This document shows, one piece after another, positions 1-6,846 of a stretch of DNA of 64,000 bases. The first letter of the stretch is position 1; every line of letters starts with the position of its first letter. This DNA comes from Streptomyces sp. WM6378 (GTDB lineage: Bacteria > Actinomycetota > Actinomycetes > Streptomycetales > Streptomycetaceae). Under the pieces are notes generated by a model that made no database searches, was not told the origin of the DNA, and saw only the letters and a program-made list of their open reading frames with translations. Made by a program: the position numbers and the translations under genes. The DNA lies in contig NZ_LGDD01000306.1 in the NCBI RefSeq assembly GCF_001279695.1, forward strand, positions 186,001-250,000, read 5' to 3'.

Positions 1-1
1 G

Positions 2-187
2 GCGATGCGGGTGCGCAATGCCCTGTGGCGTCCCCCGTTCGTCATGTACTACCGCGGATTCCGCCTCTCGGACGTACGGCAGGAACTCGCGGCCGCCGGC
101 TTCGGTGTGGAGCTGTACGCCCTGGAGGAGCTCGGCCGCCGCCGGGACGGCAGCCCGCGCGCCCGGCTCGTGATCGCGACCAAATAG
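2..187 (+). CDS. C-terminal end of an unidentified protein (possibly a methyltransferase)
   Basis: Only the last 61 or so codons lie in the window; the reading frame is open to the left edge and ends at TAG. The visible tail contains a helix-like segment (DVRQELAAAGFGVELYALEE) followed by a basic stretch and a hydrophobic strand ending RLVIATK. That order, helix then a strand at the extreme C-terminus, resembles the end of class I SAM-dependent methyltransferases, where a 'RxELAxAGF' helix precedes the last strands. This is inference from a short fragment. No internal start is assumed; an ATG at position 5 is simply the first Met of the fragment. Confidence 0.45.
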   Translation, partial: AMRVRNALWRPPFVMYYRGFRLSDVRQELAAAGFGVELYALEELGRRRDGSPRARLVIATK

Positions 188-288
188 GGCCCGAGAAAGA
201 ACGCGACCCTATGGGGCCCAAGAAAGAAGGGGCCTCGCCCGCGCGGACGAGACCCCGAACCGTTTTCCCTATCTCGCCCCAACCACCC

Positions 289-2412
289 TCAGGAACAGGT
301 GAGTTGAGGCACGGCCCAGTCCGCGTGGTCGTAGTCGACCCCGTCGCCGGAGTCCGTCACGACCAGCTTCAGTTCGTTCGCGCCACTGACGTCGGCACTG
401 ATCGCCTTGGCCGCGTCCGCGCCGGTGACCCTGCCGCTGTCGGTGGCGAGTGCACCGTCCCGGTACACCTGGAAGTCGACCGAGCCCTTCGCGCCCACCT
501 CGTCGTCGACGCCCACGCTCGCCTTGAACGCGGTGCAGGTGCCGCCGAGGTAGTACGTCACCGTGGACGCCGCGTGGGTGCCGAGGCCCTTGGGGTACGT
601 GGTGCCGCCGATGGTGAGGGTCTTGCCGTCGCCCGCGGCCTGTTCGCCGTTGCTGTGGTTGCGCTCGACGGGTCCCCAGCCGTTGACCGCCGAGGTCCAC
701 GTCAGGTCGCTGAGCGCGTGCGTGCCCGCCGATGGGCCCTGGCCGCAGGCCAGTTGGGGGTTCGCCCAGTCGGCGTGGTCGTAGGTGATGCCGTCGCCGC
801 CATCGGTGACGACGAGCCGCAGCTTGGCGCCGCCGCCGAGGTCCGCCGTCAGATGCTTGGGCGGATCGCTCGCGGTCCGCAGCCCGCTGTCGGCCACGAG
901 CGTGCCGTCGCGGTAGATCCGGAAGACGACCGAACCGCCCGCCGTGGACTCGTCGTCCACGCCCACGTCAACACCCAGCGAGCGGCAGCGGCCGCCCAGG
1001 TAGTACGTGATGTCCGACGCCGCGTGGGTGCCGAGGCCCTTGGGGTACGTGGTGCCGCCGATGGTGAGGGTTCTGCCGTCGCCCGCGGCCTGTTCGCCGT
1101 TGCTGTGGTCGCGCTCGACCGGGCCCCAGCCGTTCACGGCCGATGTCCACGGCAGGTCGCTGAGCTGGTTGAGCCCGGTCGGCGGCGGCACCGGCGTGCC
1201 CGGCGTCACCCGGTACATCACGGTGCCGTGCGCGGGCACCGACGCGCTGATGGCGCCCGTGGTGCTGCTCGTCTGCTTGGACCACAGGTCCTTGAGCGCG
1301 TACGAGGACGCGCCGCCGATACCGAGGGCGTCGACCGTCGTCGAGACGGTCTGGGCCGACGTGTTCTCGTTGGTGAGGGTGACCGAACGACCGCCGTCCG
1401 CAAGGGGTTTGGACATCACGACCAGGCCGCCGGAGCTCGACACCACCGTGCCCTGCTTGCCGAGCGGGTCCTGGTCGACCGCGATGACGTCGGTGTTCTT
1501 GAGGATGGCGAGCGTGGCCGCGCCCGGGTTGCGCAGATCGCTGCCGATGAGCAGCGGCGCCGCCATCTGCGACCACAGGCTGAAGTGCGTGCGGTACTCG
1601 GTGTCCGTCATGCCACCGTTGCCGACCTCCAGCATGTCCGGGTCGTTCCAGCCGCCGGGGGCGGCGTACGGGGCGAGCGACTGGTTCTGGTGCGCGATGC
1701 CGATCATGCTCGACCAGGAGTCGCTGATGTCGCCCGTGGTGCGCCAGGAGTTGCCGGTGCCGGACGCCCAGTTCCAGGGCTGGTTGGAGCCCCACTCGCA
1801 GATGCTGTAGAGGATGGGACGGCCGGTGGCCTTGAGCGCGTCGCCCATGGCCTTGTAGCGCTGCTTGGCGTCAGCGCCGGTGTTGTTGCAGTTGTCGTAC
1901 TTGAGGTAGTCGACGCCCCACGACGCCCACAGGTCGGCGTCCTGCTGCTCGTGGCCCAGACCGCCGGGGAAGCCCTGGGTGTCGCACGTCTTGGTGCCCG
2001 CGCTGGAGTAGAGCCCGAATTTGAGGCCCTTGGCGTGCACGTAGTCCGCGACCGCCTTGATGCCGTGCGGGAAGCGCACCGGGTCGGGGACGAGGTTGCC
2101 GGAGGCGTCGCGGTTGGGCAGCGCCCAGCAGTCGTCGATGTTGACGTAGGTGTAGCCGACGTCTTTCAGGCCCTGCGCGACGAAGGCGTCCGCGATGCCC
2201 TCGACCATCGACTCGTTGAACTCGGCACGGCAGTGCGTGGAGTTCCAGTTGTTGAACCCCATCTGCGGGGTACGCGCCAGACCGTTGTCCACGGCCGCGG
2301 CCGGTGGCGCGGCCGCGACCTCCACGGCGACCGTCACACCGCCCGCGACGAGAGCGAGGGTGCCCAGAGTGGCGGTCAGGCGCTGTCTGAAGTTGTGCAG
2401 TTCGGCAGTCAA
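289..2412 (-). CDS. Secreted GH27 alpha-galactosidase with two C-terminal NPCBM domains
   Basis: Hydrolyses terminal alpha-galactosides outside the cell. The protein has a signal peptide (basic HNFRQR, then a hydrophobic core ending near AAAPPAAA), a GH27 barrel beginning TPQMGFNNWN, and two similar C-terminal NPCBM carbohydrate-binding modules of about 140 residues each, both carrying the phrase GGTTYPKGLGTHAAS. In the 707-residue form the nucleophile is Asp173 in YLKYDNC and the acid/base Asp228 in WRTTGDISDSW; the substrate loop GGWNDPDML is intact. I chose the TTG at 2412 because GGAG sits six bases upstream of it. The first ATG, at 2472, falls inside a good -10/-35 promoter. The gene stands alone, with the start region of a hydrolase remnant on the other side. 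Family call is firm; exact substrate (melibiose, galactomannan) is not visible. Confidence 0.93.
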   Translation of the reverse strand: MTAELHNFRQRLTATLGTLALVAGGVTVAVEVAAAPPAAAVDNGLARTPQMGFNNWNSTHCRAEFNESMVEGIADAFVAQGLKDVGYTYVNIDDCWALPNRDASGNLVPDPVRFPHGIKAVADYVHAKGLKFGLYSSAGTKTCDTQGFPGGLGHEQQDADLWASWGVDYLKYDNCNNTGADAKQRYKAMGDALKATGRPILYSICEWGSNQPWNWASGTGNSWRTTGDISDSWSSMIGIAHQNQSLAPYAAPGGWNDPDMLEVGNGGMTDTEYRTHFSLWSQMAAPLLIGSDLRNPGAATLAILKNTDVIAVDQDPLGKQGTVVSSSGGLVVMSKPLADGGRSVTLTNENTSAQTVSTTVDALGIGGASSYALKDLWSKQTSSTTGAISASVPAHGTVMYRVTPGTPVPPPTGLNQLSDLPWTSAVNGWGPVERDHSNGEQAAGDGRTLTIGGTTYPKGLGTHAASDITYYLGGRCRSLGVDVGVDDESTAGGSVVFRIYRDGTLVADSGLRTASDPPKHLTADLGGGAKLRLVVTDGGDGITYDHADWANPQLACGQGPSAGTHALSDLTWTSAVNGWGPVERNHSNGEQAAGDGKTLTIGGTTYPKGLGTHAASTVTYYLGGTCTAFKASVGVDDEVGAKGSVDFQVYRDGALATDSGRVTGADAAKAISADVSGANELKLVVTDSGDGVDYDHADWAVPQLTCS

Positions 2413-2472
2413 GTGCGGCTCCGGTGAGGGTAATTGGCGCACAAACGAACGGTGTCGAACGAAAGCAACCAC

Positions 2473-2501
2473 ATCTCAGCGGTCGGACAAGTGCATGTCA
2501 A
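2473..2501 (-). promoter_or_regulatory. Sigma70-like promoter of the alpha-galactosidase gene
   Basis: On the minus strand TTGACA (2501-2496) and TGAGAT (2478-2473) are separated by 17 bases, close to the HrdB-type consensus. It lies about 60 bases upstream of the TTG start codon and covers the alternative ATG, which is why that ATG is not used here. Confidence 0.6.
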
Positions 2502-2594
2502 GAGAAGCGGACGGGGAGTCGTGAAAGTGCCCCTCCTCGCTCGGCGGGTCCCGCGCGGGCGCGCGGGCTCCATCGGCGGCCGTCCGTGAACCGC

Positions 2595-2951
2595 ATGCTG
2601 CGCAACTGGGGCCCGCCTCAGCTGTATCCGCCGGGCACCTTCCGCGCCACCCAGGCGGCCCTCTCGCCCATGCCGGTGCGCGAACTGGCCGCGATCATCG
2701 GGTGGACCCGCACCTGCGACGAAGTGCTGGCCCGCATACGGATCCCGGTCCGGCTCACCTTCGCGGAGCACGAGGCGTGGTGGCGGCACGGGGACGAGGA
2801 TCTGGCCGATCTCTCGGCCCTGCTCGGCGGGGCGCCCCGGGTCCTCATGGAGCGGCAGCCGGCCGCGGGGCACAACCTGAGCCTCGGCTGGGCTGCCCGG
2901 GCCTATCACCTCAAGGTGCTGGGTTTCCTTGAGGAGTGTCTGCGGGGTTGA
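2595..2951 (+). pseudogene. Remnant of an alpha/beta-hydrolase gene (C-terminal part only)
   Basis: About 118 codons from MLRNWGPPQLYPPGTF to the stop look like the C-terminal third of an actinobacterial alpha/beta hydrolase. The segment RIRIPVRLTFAEHEAWW corresponds to the strand holding the acidic residue of the triad, and AAGHNLSLGWAARAYHLK contains the catalytic-His region (GHN). The N-terminal strands, the oxyanion region and the GxSxG nucleophile elbow are absent. Upstream sequence is intergenic in character, merging with the promoter of the galactosidase gene. A complete enzyme cannot be encoded here, so I call it a decayed or truncated gene. Intact relatives are usually around 300 residues. 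Confidence 0.6.
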
Positions 2952-3053
2952 CAGGGCGTCAGATCGCGGTGCCCCGGCGGGTGGCTTGTTTCCCCCACCC
3001 CGCCCCTCCCCGAAACCCTCCGGGGGTGGGGAGAGAAGTGAGGGTCCGTTTCC

Positions 3054-3105
3054 TGGGGCTCCGCCCCAGACCCCGTTCGCGCCTGAAGGGCGCTCGTCCT
3101 CAAAC
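3054..3105 (+). repeat. Dispersed repeat A, copy 1
   Basis: A 52-base segment starting TGGGGCTCCGCCCCAGACCC and ending GTCCTCAAAC. It matches 62281-62332 at 51 of 52 positions (one G/T difference) in the same orientation, nearly 60 kb away. The start forms a GGGGCTCCGCCCC hairpin. Both copies follow a C-rich stretch containing CCCTCCGGGGGTG, so the repeated unit probably extends to the left with lower identity. Confidence 0.8.
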
Positions 3106-3183
3106 TCCCCCAAGGCCTTAAGGGCCAGGGGGGACCCCCATGACGGGCTGAAGATGCCAGTACTGGCCGGCACAGGTCCTGTT

Positions 3184-3240
3184 AGGGGCGCGGGATTGTG
3201 ACATTGTGCGGCTCCGCCGCGATGGGCGCGCCCAGCCACG
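3184..3240 (+). repeat. Dispersed repeat B, copy 1
   Basis: This stretch reads AGGGGCGCGGG, then a segment with GTGACATTGTGCGGCTCCGC, then CGCGCCCAGCCACG. The reverse complement matches 39213-39269, which carries the same AGGGGCGCGGG, GTGACATGTGCGGCTCCGCC and GCGCGACCAGCCAC blocks with a few substitutions and small indels. A short related piece (AGGGGCGCGGGGAACTGCGC) lies at 3311-3330. Confidence 0.7.
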
Positions 3241-3422
3241 CACGGTCCGCAGACTGAAGCGGCGGGGGTTCGGGGCGTAGCCCCGGGGGAGCTGGCATTC
3301 GACGCCGCCTAGGGGCGCGGGGAACTGCGCGAGTACTACCCAAGGTCCGCAGACTGAAGCGGCGTTGGGGGTTCGAGGCGCAGCCCCGAGGAGGCTGGCG
3401 CCTGGCCCCGCCAAGGGGTCGG

Positions 3423-3770
3423 TCAGCAGTCCCGCACGTGCCCCTCCGCGTCGACGTACGCCGCGTTCGCCCAGCCCCGGGCGCCACGCAGCCAGTACCA
3501 CCAAGTCGTGCCGTGCACGTTCTGGCCGTGTGTCTTGCACTCAAGGCGGTCCTGGTCGCCTGGTGACAGGCTCGTCGCCACATCGGCGCGCAGGTTCGGC
3601 TCGTCGCGGATGTTCAGTTCGATGCGTGAGGTCACCGTGCCCCACACGGGCCCGCCGTCATGGTGGGCCGGGGCCGCGGCGGCGGTGACCGCCACGGCGA
3701 TGCTGCCCACGGAAAGGCCGCAGGCGAGCAGGCCCGCGGCCACCGCTCGACGTGTGCGTCCGGTGTGCAT
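3423..3770 (-). CDS. Small secreted SH3-like domain protein
   Basis: A 115-residue protein with an N-terminal signal peptide (MHTGRTRRA, then a hydrophobic stretch through VAVTAAAAPA) and a mature part of about 80 residues. The mature part resembles a bacterial SH3 (SH3b) fold: SRIELNIRDEPNLRADV matches the 'LNVRSGPS' opening strand, and TTWWYWLRGARGWANAAYV matches the 'WYKV..GWVHGRYV' closing strands. Two cysteines (in RLECKTH and at the C-terminal DC) could form a disulfide after export. AAGGGAG seven to eight bases before the ATG is a good ribosome site. SH3b domains often bind cell-wall peptides, but no catalytic domain is attached, so the role is unknown. Confidence 0.75.
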   Translation of the reverse strand: MHTGRTRRAVAAGLLACGLSVGSIAVAVTAAAAPAHHDGGPVWGTVTSRIELNIRDEPNLRADVATSLSPGDQDRLECKTHGQNVHGTTWWYWLRGARGWANAAYVDAEGHVRDC

Positions 3771-3870
3771 GGGCGACTCCCTTAGTCACTTCCGCCCCTG
3801 GGATCGACGCGTCCTTCCATCACACACCCGGTCCACGCGGGATGCGACCCGAGCGCCCACCCCTTAAGGT

Positions 3871-3905
3871 CCACGGCCCCGTACCGCAGCGGTACGGGGC
3901 CGTGG
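3871..3905 (-). terminator. Strong hairpin terminator behind the sufS gene
   Basis: A perfect 15-base-pair inverted repeat (CCACGGCCCCGTACC and its complement) around a five-base loop lies 19 bases past the stop of the cysteine desulfurase gene. There is no clear U-run, as is common for Streptomyces terminators. It could work in both directions and insulates the encapsulin operon from the SH3-like gene. Confidence 0.8.
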
Positions 3906-3924
3906 GATGCGCCGGTGCGGAACG

Positions 3925-5193
3925 TCAGGCCGACTCCTGGAGGCTCAGCAGCGACGTCACCAGCTCGTCCACCTCCTCCGGGGTGTTGTACAGGGCGAAG
4001 GAGGCGCGGGCCGCCGACTCCAGGCCGTAGTGGGCCAGGGCCGGCTGCGCGCAGTGGTGGCCGGCCCGGATCGCGATGCCGTCGCGGTCCAGCCAGGAGG
4101 CGATCGCCGCCGGGTCGTGGCCCGCCATGGTGAACGTGAGCACCGCGATCCGGCCGGGCGCCGACCCCAGGATCTCCAGACCCGGCACCATCGCCATGGC
4201 CTGCTGCGCGTACGCCGTGAGCCCGTCCTCGTACGCCGCGACCGCGGCCCGGTCGAAGGACGTGAACCAGTTCAGCGCGGCGAGCAGCCCGACCACCCCC
4301 GCGATGTTGCCGGTGCCGGCCTCCATGAGGTGCGGGACCGGGGCGAAGGTGGTGCGCTCGAAGGACACCGAGTCGATCATGTTGCCGCCGCCCTGCCAGG
4401 GCCGCAGACCCGCGAGGACCTCCGGCTTGACGTAGAGCGCGCCGATGCCCGTCGGGGCGTACAGCTTGTGTCCGGAGAAGGCGTAGAAGTCGGCGTCCAG
4501 GTCCGTCACGTCGACGGGCATGTGGGCGACCGCCTGCGCGCCGTCGACCAGCACCTTCGCCCCGTAGCGGTGTGCGAGCGCGGTCATCTCGCGCACCGGC
4601 GGAACCGTGCCGAGCACGTTCGAGGCCTGGCTGATCGCGACGAGCTGGGTGCGCGAGGAGAGCAGGTCGGCGTACGCGTTCTGGTCGATCTGCCCGTCCG
4701 GGAGGAGCGGGACCGGGACGACCCGTGCCCGGGTCTCCTTGGCGATCAACTGCCAAGGGACGATGTCCGAATGGTGCTCAAGGACCGGTACGAGGATGTC
4801 GTCGCCGGGGCCCAGATTCGCCCGCCCCCAGCTCTGCGCGACCAGGTTGACGGCCTCCGTCGTGCCCCGTACGAACACGATGGAATCGGGGGACGGCGCG
4901 CCCAGGAAGTCCGCGACGGCCGCCCGGCCCGCCTCGTACATCTCGGTGGCCTCGCGGGCCATGGTGTGCGCGCCCCGGTGGATGTTGGAGTTCGACGCGC
5001 TGTAGTAGCCGGCGAGCGCCTCGATGACCTGGCGGGGTTTCTGGGTGGTGGCCGCGTTGTCGAGCCAGACCAGCGGATGCCCGTTGACCGTGCGGTGCAG
5101 GATCGGGAAGTCCTTGCGCGCAGACTCCGGTGTGAACCCGCCCGGTTGGCGGCCCGGCAGAGCGGTCCGTTCCGTGACGTCAGGAGTAGTCAT
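3925..5193 (-). CDS. sufS: SufS-type cysteine desulfurase, probable encapsulin cargo
   Basis: A PLP enzyme of 422 residues that removes sulfur from L-cysteine to form alanine and an enzyme persulfide. Visible features are LDNAATTQKPRQVIEAL near residue 44, the cofactor-binding Asp217 in VDGAQA, the Schiff-base Lys243 in SGHKLYAPTG, and the persulfide-forming Cys381 in RAGHHCAQP, which makes it group II (SufS-like). The first 25 or so residues (up to FTPESARKDF) are Pro/Gly-rich and probably disordered. The start overlaps the end of the encapsulin gene by 14 bases, which argues for translational coupling and co-assembly. Cysteine desulfurases are known cargo of family 2 encapsulins. The long disordered N-terminal extension seen in many such cargo enzymes is absent here, so how it is loaded is open. 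No sufBCDU genes are adjacent, which argues against a general Fe-S role. Confidence 0.93.
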   Translation of the reverse strand: MTTPDVTERTALPGRQPGGFTPESARKDFPILHRTVNGHPLVWLDNAATTQKPRQVIEALAGYYSASNSNIHRGAHTMAREATEMYEAGRAAVADFLGAPSPDSIVFVRGTTEAVNLVAQSWGRANLGPGDDILVPVLEHHSDIVPWQLIAKETRARVVPVPLLPDGQIDQNAYADLLSSRTQLVAISQASNVLGTVPPVREMTALAHRYGAKVLVDGAQAVAHMPVDVTDLDADFYAFSGHKLYAPTGIGALYVKPEVLAGLRPWQGGGNMIDSVSFERTTFAPVPHLMEAGTGNIAGVVGLLAALNWFTSFDRAAVAAYEDGLTAYAQQAMAMVPGLEILGSAPGRIAVLTFTMAGHDPAAIASWLDRDGIAIRAGHHCAQPALAHYGLESAARASFALYNTPEEVDELVTSLLSLQESA

Positions 5194-6577
5194 GGTAGTT
5201 GGACACCTCGACGTTCTGCAGCACCGCGATCGCGTCCTCCACCAGGACGGCCGTGTTGAAGTACGCGGTCATCAGGTACGAGGTGATGCCCTTCTGGTCG
5301 ACCCCCATGTTCCGCATGGACAGGCCCGGTTCGACCTCGTCGGGCACCCCGGCCGGGCGCAGTCCGACCACGCCCTGCTCGGCCTCGCCGGTGCGCATGA
5401 GCAGGATCTCCGTGGTGCCGACGCTGCCGCCGCCGGAGAACCTGACCTTGTCGGAGGGCAGCAGCGGCACCCCGCGCCAGGTGAGCAGCGGGCTGCCGAA
5501 GCGGGTGTCGGTCACCGGCGGCACACCCCGCCGGGTGCACTCGCGGCCGAACGCGGCTATCGCCTTCGGGTGCGCGACGAAGAACCCCGGCTGCTTCCAC
5601 ACCTTGGCGAGCAGCTCGTCGAGGTCGTCGGGGGTCGGCGACCCGGTGCGGGACTGCACGCGCTGACCTGCGGACACGTTGTTCAGAAGGCCGAACTCGG
5701 GGTGGTTGAGCAGGGCCGCCTCCTGCCGCTCGCGCAGCGCCTGCACCGTCAGGTTGGACTGGGCGCGGGTCTGGTCGATCGGCCCGTTGTAGAGGTCGGC
5801 GACCCGGGTGTGGACGCGCAACACTGTTTGGGCCAATGTCATGTGGTACTCGCGCGGCGCGTCCTCGTAGTCGACGTACGTGCCGGGCAGATCGACCTCG
5901 CCGACGTGCCCGGAGCTGAGGTCGATGGGCGCCTCCGAGCCCGGCTTGACTCCGTCGCCCGAGGTGAACGCGTCCACGGCGGTGCGCAACTGCTCGCTGC
6001 GGTCGGCGAGTTGGGCGAGCGCGGCGCGGTCGGCGCACAGGGCGGTGCCGGGGGTGAGCGCCTTGACGCGGTACGGCATCGGCTCGCCGCGGGTCCACGC
6101 GTCGAGGTCGAAGAACTGGCCGTCGCCCGCGACTTCGAGCAGTGCGTCCTCGCCGTACCGGCCGGTGACGCGCTTCTCCGCGCGGCCCTGCACCAGGATC
6201 CACAGCCGGTCGGCCGGGTCGCCCTCCTGCATGAGGACCTGGCCCGCGTCGAACGTCACCGGCGTGAAGGCACCCGCGAGTTCGCCGAGCAGCGCGTCCT
6301 CGCAGTCGCACAAGTAGGGCAGCTCGCGAAGGTCGCCCGGCATGACGCGCGGGGTTCCGCCCTCGTCGTACGTGCTGATCCGGTCGTCGCCCAGGACGAA
6401 CGAGCGGCGGCGGTTGACCCGGTAGACGCCGGATTCGACATCCACCCAGGGCAGGGCGCGCAGCAGATAACGCGGGGTGATCCCGCGCATTTGCGGAACG
6501 GTCTTGGTGGCGGTGGCGAGTTGGCGCGCCGTGTCCGGGCTGAGACTCATCCGCTGGTTATTCACGGGAACGTTCAC
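5180..6577 (-). CDS. Family 2 encapsulin shell protein with cyclic-nucleotide-binding-like domain (2B type)
   Basis: Predicted to self-assemble into an HK97-fold protein nanocompartment. With the GTG start at 6577 the protein has 465 residues; GAGGAGG five bases upstream fixes this start and removes a 55-residue non-homologous extension. Order of parts: N-arm (1-90, TKTVPQMRGITPRYLLRALP), a CRP-like cNMP-binding domain (about 95-205, FTPVTFDAGQVLMQEGD... ILVQGRAEKRV), and the shell fold (about 225-465) ending GVDQKGITSYLMTAYFNTAV and NVEVSNYHDYS, characteristic of family 2 shells. The inserted cNMP domain defines type 2B. The cassette around FFDLDAWTRGEPMPYR does not show an obvious canonical cAMP-binding Arg, so ligand binding is uncertain. 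It forms a two-gene operon with sufS. Confidence 0.88.
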   Translation of the reverse strand: MNVPVNNQRMSLSPDTARQLATATKTVPQMRGITPRYLLRALPWVDVESGVYRVNRRRSFVLGDDRISTYDEGGTPRVMPGDLRELPYLCDCEDALLGELAGAFTPVTFDAGQVLMQEGDPADRLWILVQGRAEKRVTGRYGEDALLEVAGDGQFFDLDAWTRGEPMPYRVKALTPGTALCADRAALAQLADRSEQLRTAVDAFTSGDGVKPGSEAPIDLSSGHVGEVDLPGTYVDYEDAPREYHMTLAQTVLRVHTRVADLYNGPIDQTRAQSNLTVQALRERQEAALLNHPEFGLLNNVSAGQRVQSRTGSPTPDDLDELLAKVWKQPGFFVAHPKAIAAFGRECTRRGVPPVTDTRFGSPLLTWRGVPLLPSDKVRFSGGGSVGTTEILLMRTGEAEQGVVGLRPAGVPDEVEPGLSMRNMGVDQKGITSYLMTAYFNTAVLVEDAIAVLQNVEVSNYHDYS

Positions 6578-6686
6578 CGGTACCTCCTCGATGGGGCTGG
6601 ACGAGGACCGATCGTGTTCCTGGAATAACGGCACCACAAGGGGCATGTGCCAGCGGCAGGCCGGAAATGGCGCTGAATAGGCCGCG

Positions 6687-6715
6687 AAAAACCGCCCCGG
6701 CGCAGGTCGGGGCGG
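6687..6715 (-). terminator. Intrinsic terminator after the ROK regulator gene
   Basis: Read on the minus strand, CCGCCCCG, an eight-base loop and CGGGGCGG are followed directly by TTTTT. It stands 132 bases after the ROK stop and 110 bases before the encapsulin start, so the encapsulin promoter must lie in the remaining 110 bases. Confidence 0.75.
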
Positions 6716-6846
6716 ATCCGGCTCACGGCATAAGAGACTCAATTCAAACTGGTTGTACCTGCTATTAGATCCTGAAAGCCCTGCTTATGGAATGCTGAAT
6801 CCGGTCGAATTCTGGGGCCTGCGGCGAGAATTCGCCGGAGAAAGGA

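Larger units (their letters stand above)
2952..3422. other. 470-bp intergenic block made of G/C-rich repeats
   Basis: No gene is visible. The block contains one copy of repeat A (3054-3105), one copy of repeat B (3184-3240), and a 21-base direct repeat beginning GGTCCGCAGACTGAAGC at 3244 and again at 3344, exactly 100 bases apart. Several short GGGGC...GCCCC palindromes suggest RNA hairpins that could terminate transcription coming from either side. Confidence 0.6.

Noticed and set aside
25..2427. A long plus-strand reading frame opposite the alpha-galactosidase gene
   Set aside because: It is rich in Arg, Ala, Gly and Pro without family motifs, as expected for the mirror frame of a high-G/C gene, and the minus strand has a complete GH27 enzyme.
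3925..5193. A housekeeping Fe-S assembly (suf) operon around sufS
   Set aside because: No sufB, sufC, sufD or sufU is present, and the gene overlaps the encapsulin gene instead.
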